From Pontitalea aquivivens (lineage in GTDB: Bacteria > Pseudomonadota > Alphaproteobacteria > Rhodobacterales > Rhodobacteraceae), in contig NZ_JBKFEY010000012.1 of NCBI RefSeq assembly GCF_046507575.1, positions 1-64,000 on the forward strand: 64,000 nucleotides of DNA. Direction: 5' to 3'. Of the stretch, positions 42,835-51,565 are shown in pieces; position 1 is the first letter of the stretch; each line of letters starts with the position of its first letter. A program made the translations under genes and the position numbers. Below the pieces are notes generated by a model. It saw only the letters and a list, made by a program, of their open reading frames with translations. It did no database searches and had not been told where the DNA came from.

Positions 42835-43875
42835 ATGGTTTTTCACTCGAAATCCGTCGTGAGTTTCGGACAGTTGCTGAATGCCTTGGGTGGTGCCGTA
42901 AGTTGCCAGATGCCAGTGTCCGCAATGCTGGGCATGGTGCGCGACCATTTTGCGGCCGAGGCCGTCATTCTCGCGCAAGCCGATGCCCGCGGACAGACAA
43001 GGCTGTTCGCCGATTGCGCCAGCCAAACTCTTTTGGGCGAGAACGCACTGACCGGCACGTCGGCACGCTCGACCCCGCTGCGCGATCTGATCGACCAATT
43101 CCAGCACATCAGCGCACAGGAAGCCCGTGTCAACGGTCTGGGCGATTACACGATCTGGGTGTTCCGCGACCGCGCCGCACCGCGCTTCGAAGCCGAGGAA
43201 AGCACTTTGCTGGGTATCGTCGTCACCCAGATCGCCCGCACGCTGGATCTGAATTCGCAATTGGACGAACGCGCCATTGAAAACACCGCCTATTCCAACG
43301 CTCTGGAATGCCTGCATGTCGGCGTGGTCATCGCGGACGAGGCGGGCCGTGTTGTGCGAATGTCGGGCCTGGCCGAAGGTATGCTGGCCGCGCGTCAAGG
43401 CCTTCAGGTACAGTATGGAAAGCTGCGCGCCACCCACGTTGCCGAAGATCGCAAGCTGCAGCAACTCCTGCGTGAGACGCCCGGCGCAGGCAAACCGCGG
43501 GGCATGTCGGTGACCAGCGGGTCCGGCCTGCGGACGCTGGGGCTGGTGCTGCGGCCGGTTTCGGCCGGCTCGCCGCTGATCTGTATCTATGTGCGTGACT
43601 TTGACCGCGAGCCCAATATCGAAGGCGACTTCGTGCGCCAGATTCTGGACCTGACCCCCGCAGAGGCCGCGATGACCCGACGGCTGGCCGCCGGCCTGTC
43701 GCTGGAGGATGCCGCGATCGCCCTGGACATCAGCCGCAACACGGCACGGGCACATCTGCGATCGATCTTTTCCAAGAACGGCATCACCCGGCAGACCGAA
43801 CTGGTCCGCATGGTGCTGAACAGCGCCGCGATCCTGGGCGGCACGGCGGCCGAAGCCGACAGCTTTGCCCTCTGA
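42835..43875 (+). CDS. LuxR-type HTH transcriptional regulator
   Basis: A 346-residue regulator. Residues 1-260 form a sensory part without a recognised receiver domain; a GAF/PAS-like layout is suggested (FEAEESTLLGIVVTQIARTLD helix, then ECLHVGVVIADEAGRVVRMS). The C-terminal LuxR HTH occupies about residues 270-330 (LTPAEAAMTRRLAAGLSLEDAA, then DISRNTARAHLRSIFSKNG). GGAAGGGGGG precedes the ATG. Known steroid-degradation activators of Comamonas (TeiR/TesR) are also LuxR-type. Lying in the middle of the island, it is a good candidate to bind the 19-bp elements; this is inference. Its own upstream region has only a poor match near 42639-42657. Confidence 0.85.
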   Translation: MVFHSKSVVSFGQLLNALGGAVSCQMPVSAMLGMVRDHFAAEAVILAQADARGQTRLFADCASQTLLGENALTGTSARSTPLRDLIDQFQHISAQEARVNGLGDYTIWVFRDRAAPRFEAEESTLLGIVVTQIARTLDLNSQLDERAIENTAYSNALECLHVGVVIADEAGRVVRMSGLAEGMLAARQGLQVQYGKLRATHVAEDRKLQQLLRETPGAGKPRGMSVTSGSGLRTLGLVLRPVSAGSPLICIYVRDFDREPNIEGDFVRQILDLTPAEAAMTRRLAAGLSLEDAAIALDISRNTARAHLRSIFSKNGITRQTELVRMVLNSAAILGGTAAEADSFAL

Positions 43876-43881
43876 CGCAAA

Positions 43882-43905
43882 GGCCGGGCACTGCGGCGCC
43901 CGGCC
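43882..43905. terminator. GC hairpin between convergent genes
   Basis: GGCCGGGC and GCCCGGCC with an 8-nt loop lie between the luxR stop and the convergent SnoaL-like stop. Short A and T runs flank it, so termination is plausible but weak. Confidence 0.5.
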
Positions 43906-43926
43906 AAAAGTCTGATCGGCGAATCG

Positions 43927-44556
43927 TCAGCGTACGCGGTTGCCGTGCACCGTCGCCCCGCGCCGCATCGTTTCGATGAACTGCTCCAACGGGGCGGGCG
44001 GCGCCAGCGGGCCTTCCTCGGGGCCGCCGCGCAACCAGAATTCCTTCCAGGACGGGAACAGCGCATGGAACGACCCTTCATAGGGCTCGCGGCCCGGCCA
44101 GCGCATCTTGCGCGCCCCGATCGGCGGCTTGTTCAGGTCGGTCGCATACCAGTACAGCGGCTGGCGGCGGGCGAAATACCAGCGGCCGTCCACCCGCTTG
44201 TAGCGGTCGTGATACATCATCTGCATGATGACCCATTCCGCCCCGGTTTCATGTTCGTTCTTGGAATAGACGATGCCCACGGCCTCGTCGGGGTTCAGGA
44301 ACTCGATGATCGTGGTGCCGACGTGGTGCGAGGTGCCGTCGAACTGTACGCGCATGGTCTGGTCCAGCCAGTCGCGCAGGGCCTCGCGGCCGTTGCTGTC
44401 CTTGCCGACCTTGACGTCGGGCAGGAACAGGCCCGCCATCGCCGCCATGTCGCGCATGTCCAGCGCCAGCGAATATTTCGAAATCAGCTGACGGATCTCA
44501 TCACGCGATTCGATCCGGTCCAGACGTCGAAGGATTTCTTCCTGTATGTCGGTCAT
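43927..44556 (-). CDS. SnoaL/BaiE-like NTF2-fold protein, copy 1
   Basis: A 209-residue NTF2-fold protein, longer than the usual 150. It shows the pattern of the bile-acid dehydratase-like group: Tyr and Asp in SKYSLALDMRD (about residue 27), His in TSHHVGTTIIEF, and MYHDRYKRVDGRWYFARR on a late strand. A C-terminal extension of about 50 residues is Trp- and Pro-rich. Its ATG lies within the last codons of the MaoC-like gene. It may be a dehydratase or isomerase for a hydroxylated steroid-CoA. The fold is clear, the reaction is inferred. Confidence 0.78.
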   Translation of the reverse strand: MTDIQEEILRRLDRIESRDEIRQLISKYSLALDMRDMAAMAGLFLPDVKVGKDSNGREALRDWLDQTMRVQFDGTSHHVGTTIIEFLNPDEAVGIVYSKNEHETGAEWVIMQMMYHDRYKRVDGRWYFARRQPLYWYATDLNKPPIGARKMRWPGREPYEGSFHALFPSWKEFWLRGGPEEGPLAPPAPLEQFIETMRRGATVHGNRVR

Positions 44557-44566
44557 GGCCACCCTT

Positions 44567-45025
44567 TCAGAAATAATAGCGCCCGAGGATGTCGGCCACA
44601 CAACCGGGCTTGGCGCCGCCCTCGATCTCCATCGTCACGCGCACGGTGGTCTGGACGGCGTTGCCCTCCAGCACCTCGGCCTTGACCAGCGTTCCGGCGG
44701 CGCGCACGCGCGATCCCACCGGCACCGGCGCGGGAAAGCGCACACGATCCGCGCCGTAGTTGATCCCCATTGTCATGCCTTCCGCGCGGAACAGGTCGGG
44801 CAGAAAGTTGTTGATCAGGGAAAACGTCAGATAGCCATGCGCAACCGTCTTGCCGAAGGGGCCATCCCTGGCCTTTTCCGGGTCGACGTGGATCCACTGG
44901 AAATCCCCGGTGGCGCGGGCAAAGGTGTCGATCCGCTTCTGGTCAATTTCCAGCCAGTCGCTGTGACCCAGATCCATGCCCTCGGCGCTTGCGGCCTCTT
45001 GCGGCGATGTGAACACCAGTCCCAT
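44567..45025 (-). CDS. MaoC-like (R)-specific enoyl-CoA hydratase
   Basis: A 152-residue single hot-dog MaoC dehydratase. The catalytic Asp/His hydratase motif is ATGDFQWIHVDPEKARDGPFG (about residues 38-58), followed by VAHGYLTFSLINNFLPDLF and INYGADRVRFPAPVPVGSRVRA. It forms a homodimer that adds water to trans-2-enoyl-CoA. It starts 3 nt after the IpdF-like gene in the ipdC-echA20-ipdF unit, so it likely hydrates a C/D-ring or side-chain enoyl-CoA. Confidence 0.88.
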   Translation of the reverse strand: MGLVFTSPQEAASAEGMDLGHSDWLEIDQKRIDTFARATGDFQWIHVDPEKARDGPFGKTVAHGYLTFSLINNFLPDLFRAEGMTMGINYGADRVRFPAPVPVGSRVRAAGTLVKAEVLEGNAVQTTVRVTMEIEGGAKPGCVADILGRYYF

Positions 45026-45028
45026 CGC

Positions 45029-45814
45029 TTACGCCCTCTGGCTTGAGACCGAGACGACCTCGCCGACCATGTAGCCAGAATAATCGCTGGCCAGGAACAT
45101 CATCACATTGGCAATTTCCCAGACCTCGGCGGCGCGGCCAAAGGCCTCTTGCGCGCTCAGCGCCTCCAGCTCGCCGGGGCCGGCGGCCTTTTTCAGGAAC
45201 TCGTGCATCGCGATCGAGGGCGACACCGCGTTGATGCGGATGCCGTGTTCGGCGGCTTCCAGCGCGGAACAACGGGTAAAGGCCATCACCCCGGCCTTCG
45301 CGGCGGCGTAATGCGACTGGCTTTTCTGCGCCCGCCAGCCCAGAACCGACGCGTTGTTGATGATCACCCCGGCCTTGCGCGGGATCATCCGCGCCAACGC
45401 CGCGCGGGTCATGCGCATGGTGCCGGTAAGGGTGACGTCAAGCACCATGTTCCATTCGGCATCCGTCATCTCGACAACAGAACGGAAACCGCCAAGGCCA
45501 GCGTTGTTGATCAGCACATCGATCCCGCCCAGCTTTTCTTCGGCGGCATCGATCAGTGCCTGAACCTCGGCCTCCTGCGTGACGTTGCACAGTTGCGCGT
45601 GCACCTCGGCGCCAAAGCCAAGGGCGCGCAGCCGGTCGGCCGCCTCGGCCAGCCGGCGTTCGTGGATGTCGGAAATCATGATCGCCCGGCACCCTTCCTC
45701 GATGGCGCGCCTGGCTGCGGCAAAGCCGATACCGACGCCGGCAGCGGCGGTGATCAGGACAGAACGGCCCTTCAGAAGACCGTGGCCTTCGACATAGGTG
45801 GGGGTCTGGGTCAT
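45029..45814 (-). CDS. ipdF: SDR oxidoreductase, IpdF-like
   Basis: A 261-residue SDR with an unusual nucleotide loop, LITAAAGVGIGFAAARRAIEEG, in place of TGxxxGIG, and a SDIHERRLAEAAD helix. The core also has NNAGLGGFRSVVEM, INNASVLGWRAQKSQSHYAAAKAGV (catalytic Ser/Tyr/Lys) and RINAVSPSIAMHEFLKKAA. All these segments agree with recalled mycobacterial IpdF, which oxidises the 5-hydroxyl of 5-OH-HIP-CoA. The start overlaps the EchA20-like stop (ATGA), so the two are coupled. This is one of the strongest pathway markers in the window. Confidence 0.87.
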   Translation of the reverse strand: MTQTPTYVEGHGLLKGRSVLITAAAGVGIGFAAARRAIEEGCRAIMISDIHERRLAEAADRLRALGFGAEVHAQLCNVTQEAEVQALIDAAEEKLGGIDVLINNAGLGGFRSVVEMTDAEWNMVLDVTLTGTMRMTRAALARMIPRKAGVIINNASVLGWRAQKSQSHYAAAKAGVMAFTRCSALEAAEHGIRINAVSPSIAMHEFLKKAAGPGELEALSAQEAFGRAAEVWEIANVMMFLASDYSGYMVGEVVSVSSQRA

Positions 45815-46581
45815 GCCTTGGCCTTTGCGTTGAAATCGGCGTCCCGCTTGGCGACAAAGGCGTCGCGCGCCTCTTGCGATTCAGCGGTCAGATAGGCCTG
45901 GGCGGTAAAGCCCTGTTCCCAACGGTATTTGTGTTCCAGATCGCCATCCTCGATGCCGTTCAGCGCCTCTTTCGCCAGCCGGATCATGGTCGAGCTTTTT
46001 GCGGCGATCTTGGCGGCCAGCCCCAGCGCCTCGGCGCGCAGATCTTCGCGCGGAACGATCTTTTCGACCGCGCCCAGACGATAAGCCTCGGCCGCGTCGA
46101 TCGGCTCGCCTGTGAAATACATCTGGCGGACCTTCTGCACCGGGAACAGCCGCTGCAAATGCGCGCCCGCACCAAGCGCGCCGCGGTCCACCTCGGGCAC
46201 ACCGAAGGTCGCATCGGGCGAACACAGGATGATGTCGGCCGAGCCGCAGATGCCGATGCCGCCACCCAGGATATAGCCGTGCGCGGCCACGATCACCGGC
46301 TTGAGCCCGCGGTGGACGGCACGGAAGGTTTCCCAGTTGCCCGCGTTCACCTCGGGGATACGCTCGGGGTGGCGCTGCAGTTCCTTGATGTCGACGCCGG
46401 CGCAAAAGCCGCGGCCCTCGGCACGGATCACGATCACGCGCACCTGGGGGTTGGCTTGCAACGCGTCGATTTCCTGCGACAGGCCGCGCCAGCCCTTGCT
46501 GTCAAGCGCGTTGACCGGTGGGCTTTCGATCACCAGTTCGGCGATCCCGTTTTCGATGGCTGACCAGAATTGTTGACCCAT
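45811..46581 (-). CDS. echA20: Crotonase-fold ring hydrolase, EchA20-like
   Basis: A 256-residue crotonase protein: ESPPVNALDSKGWRGLSQEI, RAEGRGFCAGVDIKELQRHPE (first oxyanion hole), HGYILGGGIGICGSADIILCS (second), PEVDRGALGAGAHLQRL and AKEALNGIEDGDLEHKYRWEQGFT. Order and wording agree with recalled EchA20 of mycobacteria, which hydrolyses ring D of the steroid remnant HIEC-CoA to COCHEA-CoA instead of hydrating a double bond. It lies between ipdC- and ipdF-like genes with a 4-bp overlap to the latter. Confidence 0.87.
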   Translation of the reverse strand: MGQQFWSAIENGIAELVIESPPVNALDSKGWRGLSQEIDALQANPQVRVIVIRAEGRGFCAGVDIKELQRHPERIPEVNAGNWETFRAVHRGLKPVIVAAHGYILGGGIGICGSADIILCSPDATFGVPEVDRGALGAGAHLQRLFPVQKVRQMYFTGEPIDAAEAYRLGAVEKIVPREDLRAEALGLAAKIAAKSSTMIRLAKEALNGIEDGDLEHKYRWEQGFTAQAYLTAESQEARDAFVAKRDADFNAKAKA

Positions 46582-46593
46582 GATGCCTCCTTT

Positions 46594-47661
46594 TCAGTTC
46601 CGCAGGGCGGCAAGGGCCGCCAGCCGGCCGTTCGCCTCGACCATGATACGCCGGATCAGGTCTTCGCAGCTTTCCAGCCGATCGATGACTGCGGCGCATT
46701 GGCCGCTGGGCAACAGGCCATGATCCGGGTCGCCCCGCACCACGCCGCGCTGCACCAGCGTCGGCAGGTTCGGGGCCATCACGGTCTGGGCAAAGCTGCT
46801 TTCGCCACTGGTCAGCACCTTCAACCCCAGCCGCGCCATTGCCAGCGGACCCATGTTGTTTTCACGCGCCCACTGCCGGGCATATTTCAGGCTCATCGTC
46901 AGACGGGCCGGCAGGGACATTCCTTCCAGACGGCGAATTTCATCATTCTCGACAAAGCGTTGCGGCAGGCCATCCACCGCTGTCGTCACCCGGATCACGG
47001 TCGGATCCCTGGTGGCCAGATATCGATCCAGCGCCGAACGCGGCACAGGGGAATCGCTGGTCAGCAGGAACCGCGTCCCCATGGCGATGCCCGCCGCACC
47101 ATAGGCCAGCGCCGCCGCCAGCCCGCGCCCGTCGAACATGCCACCCGCCGCAACCACCGGCACCTTGACCGCATCCAGCACCTGCGGCAGCAGGATCGAG
47201 CTGGGCACCGCCCCGGTATGGCCGCCGCCCTCGCCACCCTGCACGGTAACGATATCTGCGCCCATCTCGACCGCCTTCACCGCATGTTTGACCGCGCCGA
47301 CCGTGGGCATGCAGACCACGCCCGCATCCTTCAGCCGGCGGATCGTCGCGGCATCGGGGCCGCGGCCATAGCTGACCGCGCGCACCTTGTGCTTGATAAC
47401 CGCGGCGATCAGCTCTTCGGCATTGGGCTGAAACATGTGGAAGTTCACGCCAAAGGGCTTGTCGGTCAGAGACTTGATCCGCAGGATCTGGTTTTCAACA
47501 TCGCCCGGTTCGGCGGTGGCCCCCGCAAAAAAGCCAAAACCACCCGCGTTGCAGGTCGCCGCCGTCAGGCGGGCATCCGCAACCCAGCCCATCGCGGTCT
47601 GGACAACGGGATAGCGACAGCCAAGCCGGTCGCAAAGCTCGGTATGAAGGTCGTTGGACAT
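46594..47661 (-). CDS. ipdC: FMN-dependent oxidoreductase, IpdC-like (nitronate monooxygenase family)
   Basis: A 355-residue TIM barrel of the nitronate monooxygenase/2-nitropropane dioxygenase family: YPVVQTAMGWVADARLTAATCNAGG, TDKPFGVNFHM, FMN-phosphate elements VQGGEGGGHTGAVPSSILLP and VVAAGGMFDGRGLAAALAYGAAGIAMGTRFLLTSDS. These features and the TTxVDGxPxR segment agree with recalled IpdC (Rv3553), a reductase/hydroxylase-like enzyme acting on the CoA ester before ring D hydrolysis. It is the first gene of a five-gene unit (ipdC, echA20, ipdF, maoC-like, snoaL-like) behind regulon site 7. Confidence 0.87.
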   Translation of the reverse strand: MSNDLHTELCDRLGCRYPVVQTAMGWVADARLTAATCNAGGFGFFAGATAEPGDVENQILRIKSLTDKPFGVNFHMFQPNAEELIAAVIKHKVRAVSYGRGPDAATIRRLKDAGVVCMPTVGAVKHAVKAVEMGADIVTVQGGEGGGHTGAVPSSILLPQVLDAVKVPVVAAGGMFDGRGLAAALAYGAAGIAMGTRFLLTSDSPVPRSALDRYLATRDPTVIRVTTAVDGLPQRFVENDEIRRLEGMSLPARLTMSLKYARQWARENNMGPLAMARLGLKVLTSGESSFAQTVMAPNLPTLVQRGVVRGDPDHGLLPSGQCAAVIDRLESCEDLIRRIMVEANGRLAALAALRN

Positions 47662-47722
47662 GGGCCTACCGCTTGTTCATGCGTTTCATCTGAAAGGTGG
47701 ATAGCCCGGATACCCCCCGCCG

Positions 47723-47741
47723 GTATCGTCTGAATGAGGTA
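47723..47741 (-). promoter_or_regulatory. 19-bp steroid-island element, site 7
   Basis: TACCT-CATTCAG-ACGATAC, on the minus strand, ending 61 nt before the ipdC-like start and 3 nt from the end of the preceding SDR gene. Confidence 0.65.
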
Positions 47742-47744
47742 GCA

Positions 47745-48506
47745 TCAATGGAACACCCGCCCGCCATTGACCAGCAGCGTCTGTCCGGTGATGAAACGGG
47801 CCTGGTCGCCGGACAGGAACAGGACGGCATTGGCGATATCCTCTGGTTCGCACAACTCTCCCAGCGGGATCGCATTACGCGCGCGTTCATAGGCGTCCTT
47901 CGGGATGCGCTGCATCGCGCGGGTGTTGGTCGGACCGGGACACACGGCATTGACATTGACCTTGTAAGGCCCAAGCTCACGCGCCAGCGATCGGGTGAAC
48001 CCCAGCACTCCCGACTTGGCCGAGGCATAGTCCACCGTGCCGATATCCCCGTTGAACGCCGAATCCGACGAGACCGAGACGATCTTGCCCGTCCGCCGTT
48101 CCCGCATCTGCCCGACCACCTGGCGCGAACACATCAGCGTAGTCATCAACGACACGCCGATCACGAATTGCAGGGTTTCGGGCTTGGCCTGCCAGAATTC
48201 GGAATAATTCTCGCGCGCGGTCTGACCGATGTTGTTGACCAGAATATCGATCGGGCCAAGGTCGCGGCGGGCCTGGTCGAAAGCGGCGGCAACCTGATCC
48301 TGCACGGTCATGTCGGCCGCGACGGGCAGCGCCCGGACCCCGGCCGCGCGCACCATCCCGGCGGTTTCAGCCAGCGCCTCGGCCTCGCGGTCGAACACCG
48401 CGACATCGGCGCCCGCCCGGGCATAGGCCAGCGCGCAGGCCCGGCCGATGCCGTTGCCCGCGCCGGTGACAACCGCGATCTTGCCCGCGAAGGGTGCTGT
48501 GGTCAT
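47745..48506 (-). CDS. SDR family oxidoreductase
   Basis: A 253-residue classical SDR: VVTGAGNGIGRACALAYARAG, NNIGQTARENYSEFW (in place of NNAG), IVSVSSDSAFNGD, catalytic YASAKSG and a closing ITGQTLLVNGGRVFH. Its start overlaps the stop of the SnoaL-like gene (ATGA). Last gene of the fadE-fadE30-snoaL-SDR unit. A 3-hydroxyacyl-CoA or hydroxysteroid substrate is plausible; the residues do not tell which. Confidence 0.85.
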   Translation of the reverse strand: MTTAPFAGKIAVVTGAGNGIGRACALAYARAGADVAVFDREAEALAETAGMVRAAGVRALPVAADMTVQDQVAAAFDQARRDLGPIDILVNNIGQTARENYSEFWQAKPETLQFVIGVSLMTTLMCSRQVVGQMRERRTGKIVSVSSDSAFNGDIGTVDYASAKSGVLGFTRSLARELGPYKVNVNAVCPGPTNTRAMQRIPKDAYERARNAIPLGELCEPEDIANAVLFLSGDQARFITGQTLLVNGGRVFH

Positions 48507-49075
48507 GTCGTTCCTCCCTTGGGTGACCGCGCGGGCGGGGTGCCCGGCCCGCGCGGAAAAGCCTTCAATACATGGTATGACAAATCCCCCGGCCCGGGCT
48601 GGCCGGGGGGGCTGCCGGCGGCAAAGTCATGATAGGCGGCAGGATCCACAGGCTGCTTGCGCGCCCAGTCCAGCGTGATCTGCCGCGACAGGAAGCGCCA
48701 GGTGCCATCGCGGCGGATATAGTGGTCAAGGCTGCGGCTGCCGGTGACGATTTCATAGCCGCCGGGGCCGTGGGTGCGGTGATAGTTGATCTTGTGCACC
48801 TCGCCCTCGGCCCGGTCGCCGTCAATGACGAAATCCATGTTGACGACGTAATGCACCGTCGCCTCATAGGCGCGCAGCGCGCGTTCGCAGAAGGCGACAT
48901 AGGCGTCGCGCCCGCCTTCGAACATCCGGCCGTGGCTATCGGTCGCTGCCTCGTCATACAGGCTGCGCAGCAGATCAAAGTCGCGCCGGTCCACCGCGCG
49001 CGAATAGGCGGTGACCAAACGGCACAACGCCTCGCGCGCGGCGATTTCGTCCAGCGTGGGCTCGGCCACCCCCAT
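48503..49075 (-). CDS. SnoaL/BaiE-like NTF2-fold protein, copy 2
   Basis: A 190-residue NTF2-fold protein with the shared Tyr/Asp (TAYSRAVDRRDFD), His (EATVHYVVNMDFVIDGD) and late-strand SLDHYIRRDGTWRFLSRQITLDW. The ATG at 49075 is used; a GTG at 49081 directly after the stop of the fadE30-like gene is equally possible. It has a Pro/Gly-rich tail. The close coupling to fadE30 and an SDR suggests a dehydratase or isomerase step on the same CoA-bound ring. Confidence 0.78.
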   Translation of the reverse strand: MGVAEPTLDEIAAREALCRLVTAYSRAVDRRDFDLLRSLYDEAATDSHGRMFEGGRDAYVAFCERALRAYEATVHYVVNMDFVIDGDRAEGEVHKINYHRTHGPGGYEIVTGSRSLDHYIRRDGTWRFLSRQITLDWARKQPVDPAAYHDFAAGSPPGQPGPGDLSYHVLKAFPRGPGTPPARSPKGGTT

Positions 49076-49080
49076 CGCCA

Positions 49081-50265
49081 CTAGACCAGGGTTCCGCGCG
49101 GTTCGCGCGGCATGCCAAGGCCCTGCTCGGCGATCAGGTTCAGCTGGATTTCATTGGTACCGCCATAGATCGTGTCGGCGCGGCTGAACAGGAACAGCTG
49201 GCGCAGGCGTTCGCGCCGGGGGTCGTCGTCCAGGATCGCACCTTCGGGGCCCATCACATCCATCGCCAGACGGCCCAGGTCACGGTGCCAGTTCGACCAG
49301 TGATATTTGTAGCTCAGCGCCTCGCGCCGGGCCTCGGGCGCGGGGTCGCCCGCCAGCACCCGCATCGCCAGATAGCGCATCGCCCGCAGGCCCACCCAGG
49401 CCCGGGCGATCCGCGCCCGGATCGCGGGCCGCTGCGCCGCGCCGTTTTCGCGCGCGATTTGGCAGATCGCGTCCAGTTCCTGTGAAAAGGCCATCTGCTG
49501 GCCCAGCGTGGAAATCCCCCGCTCGAACCCCAGCAACGCCATGGCGATCTTCCAGCCTTCGCCCGGTTTGCCCACGACGTGTTCGGCCTTGGCCACCGCG
49601 CCATCGAGGAAGACCGAGTTGAATTCGGCCCCGCCGCCGATCTGGCGGATCGGCTGCACCACGATTCCGGGCTGATCCAGCGGCATCAGCAGGAAGATCA
49701 GGCCGTTGCGCCCGACCGCGCCTTCCTCGCAGCGCGCCAGGACAAAGATCCAGTCCGACAGATGCGCCAGCGAGGTCCAGACCTTCTGCCCGCTGACCAG
49801 CCAGTTGCCGGTGGCCGGGTCCAGCCGCGCGCGGGTGCGGATGTTGCCAAGATCGGACCCCGCGCCCGGTTCGGAATAACCCTGGCACCAGAATTCGGTG
49901 CCGGCGCGGATGCCGGGCAGGAATTGGCGTTTCTGTTCCCCGGTGCCGAATTCGATCAGCGTGGGGCCGACCAGGCCCTCGCCGATATGGCCCATCCGGC
50001 CCGGACCGCCCGCAAGGCCATATTCTTCCTGGAACACCACCTGTTCGGCGACCGACAGGCCCCGCCCGCCCCACTCCTCGGGCCAGCCGGGACAGGTCCA
50101 GCGACCGGCCGCCAGTTCGCGTTCCCAGTCTTTGCGCAACTCGGGCAGGGCGTCGCCGTCGCCGGCGTGGCCGCGATGGCGCAGGGGGGCGAACCGGCCC
50201 GTCAGATGCGTTGCCATCCAGTTACGGATCTCGGCGCGCAAGGCGTGGTGGATATCTTGGGTCAT
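49081..50265 (-). CDS. fadE30: Acyl-CoA dehydrogenase, FadE30-like
   Basis: A 394-residue acyl-CoA dehydrogenase: CPGWPEEWGGRGLSVAEQVVF, MGHIGEGLVGPTLIEFGT, FWCQGYSEPGAGSDLGNI, NWLVSGQKVWTSLAHLSDW, FERGISTLGQQMAFSQEL, ARAWVGLRAMRYLAM and ADTIYGGTNEIQLNLIAE. These match recalled FadE30 of mycobacteria, which desaturates the HIP-CoA side chain. As in that protein the canonical YEGT Glu is absent (YGGT). Its ATG overlaps the stop of the upstream partner dehydrogenase, which may be its second subunit. Confidence 0.87.
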   Translation of the reverse strand: MTQDIHHALRAEIRNWMATHLTGRFAPLRHRGHAGDGDALPELRKDWERELAAGRWTCPGWPEEWGGRGLSVAEQVVFQEEYGLAGGPGRMGHIGEGLVGPTLIEFGTGEQKRQFLPGIRAGTEFWCQGYSEPGAGSDLGNIRTRARLDPATGNWLVSGQKVWTSLAHLSDWIFVLARCEEGAVGRNGLIFLLMPLDQPGIVVQPIRQIGGGAEFNSVFLDGAVAKAEHVVGKPGEGWKIAMALLGFERGISTLGQQMAFSQELDAICQIARENGAAQRPAIRARIARAWVGLRAMRYLAMRVLAGDPAPEARREALSYKYHWSNWHRDLGRLAMDVMGPEGAILDDDPRRERLRQLFLFSRADTIYGGTNEIQLNLIAEQGLGMPREPRGTLV

Positions 50266-51371
50266 GCCTTGGCCTCATGGTCCAGAAGATACGCGGCGAT
50301 CGGGTCCAGATGCGTCTCGGGGTCGCCCAGCAGGCTCCGGTCGGACTGCGCGCGCTTGAAATACAGATGCGGGTCGTATTCCCAGGTGATGCCAACCCCG
50401 CCGTGCAGCTGGATCGCCTCTTGCGCGGCGCGGAACACCAGATCCTGCGCCAGCGCGCGCAGGCCCGCGACCTCAAGCACGAAGGCCTCGGGATCGGCGG
50501 TGGCGGCCACGCCATAGACCAGCGCGCGCGCCTCGGCCAGGTCGGCCTCAAGACCCGCGCAGCGATGCTTGATTGCCTGGAACGAGGCGATGGTGCGGCC
50601 GAACTGCACCCGCTCAGTGATATAGGCCAGCGTCAGATCCATCACGCCGCGCGCCGCGCCCACCTGTTCGGCGGCAAGGCCAAGCCCAGCCACCGCCAAC
50701 GCCCGCCGCAGCGCATCAGGCGCCGCGCCTTCGTCGATCCGGGCCGAAGCCGGGACCATCACGCGATCCAGATGCAGCGCACCCCATTGTCGCGTACCAT
50801 CCAGCCCCGCCAGCGGCTGCACCTGCTGGCCCATGCCGGGTTCCAGCGCGAACCAGGCCGTGCCTTCGCCCAGACGGGCCTGCACCAGCACCAGATCGGC
50901 CAGCGGCGACAGGGCCGGCGACAGGCGCCCGTCCAGAACGAAGCCGTTGGCCGCCGGCCTGGCCGTCAGGCAGGCCGCCTCGGGCTGGCGCGGATCAAGG
51001 GCAACCGTCGCGGACTGGCCCGCCGCGATGCGTGGCAACAGCACAGCCTGCGCCGCGGCACTGCCCACCGCCAGAAGTACCGGCGTAGCAAGGCAGACGC
51101 TTTCCCACAGCGGGATCGGCGCCAGCCGTTCGCCTGCGGTCTCCATCATCAAAGCCAGTTCCGTCAGCCCCAGGCCCAGACCGTCCTGCGCCTCGGGAAT
51201 GGTCAGCGCAGCCCAGCCCAGTTCACCCGCCACGGTGGCCCAAAGACCTGCGTCAACGCCCTGCCCCTCGACAATCACCGCCCGCAACCGCTCCGGGGGC
51301 ATCCGATCCGCCAGAAGCCGCCGGGCCTCTTCCCGGATGACCCGCTGATCCTCGGTAAGTGTCAGATCCAT
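50262..51371 (-). CDS. Acyl-CoA dehydrogenase (partner-type subunit)
   Basis: A 369-residue acyl-CoA dehydrogenase: DLTLTEDQRVIREEARRLL start, PEAQDGLGLGLTELALMME, a divergent beta domain, ERVQFGRTIASFQAIKHRCA, and AIQLHGGVGITWEYDPHLYFKRAQ with the FAD-binding Gln-x-His-Gly-Gly. The start at 51371 (MDLTLTEDQ) is family-typical; an upstream extension has no coding character. It is the first gene of the unit behind regulon site 8 and is coupled to the fadE30-like gene, suggesting a hetero-oligomer as with other steroid FadE pairs. Confidence 0.85.
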   Translation of the reverse strand: MDLTLTEDQRVIREEARRLLADRMPPERLRAVIVEGQGVDAGLWATVAGELGWAALTIPEAQDGLGLGLTELALMMETAGERLAPIPLWESVCLATPVLLAVGSAAAQAVLLPRIAAGQSATVALDPRQPEAACLTARPAANGFVLDGRLSPALSPLADLVLVQARLGEGTAWFALEPGMGQQVQPLAGLDGTRQWGALHLDRVMVPASARIDEGAAPDALRRALAVAGLGLAAEQVGAARGVMDLTLAYITERVQFGRTIASFQAIKHRCAGLEADLAEARALVYGVAATADPEAFVLEVAGLRALAQDLVFRAAQEAIQLHGGVGITWEYDPHLYFKRAQSDRSLLGDPETHLDPIAAYLLDHEAKA

Positions 51372-51424
51372 CTTGCCCCGCCTGCTGTCTTGCGCCCCAG
51401 CGATGCCACCGGCCCGCCCGCACC

Positions 51425-51443
51425 ACATCGTCCAAACGAAGGA
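51425..51443 (-). promoter_or_regulatory. 19-bp steroid-island element, site 8
   Basis: TCCTT-CGTTTGG-ACGATGT, on the minus strand, ending 53 nt before the dehydrogenase start. The left part fits less well. It lies in the divergent gap with the snoaL-SDR pair at 51566. Confidence 0.55.
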
Positions 51444-51565
51444 TGGTCCGGTCAACCCGACAGCGCGCCGTTCTGTACCCGCCGCAAAAAATCCTGCCGC
51501 ATCCTGCAAATGAACGATGGAAGCGCCCGGCATCGCGGCAAAGCTGATGCAAACAGGGGGGGATC

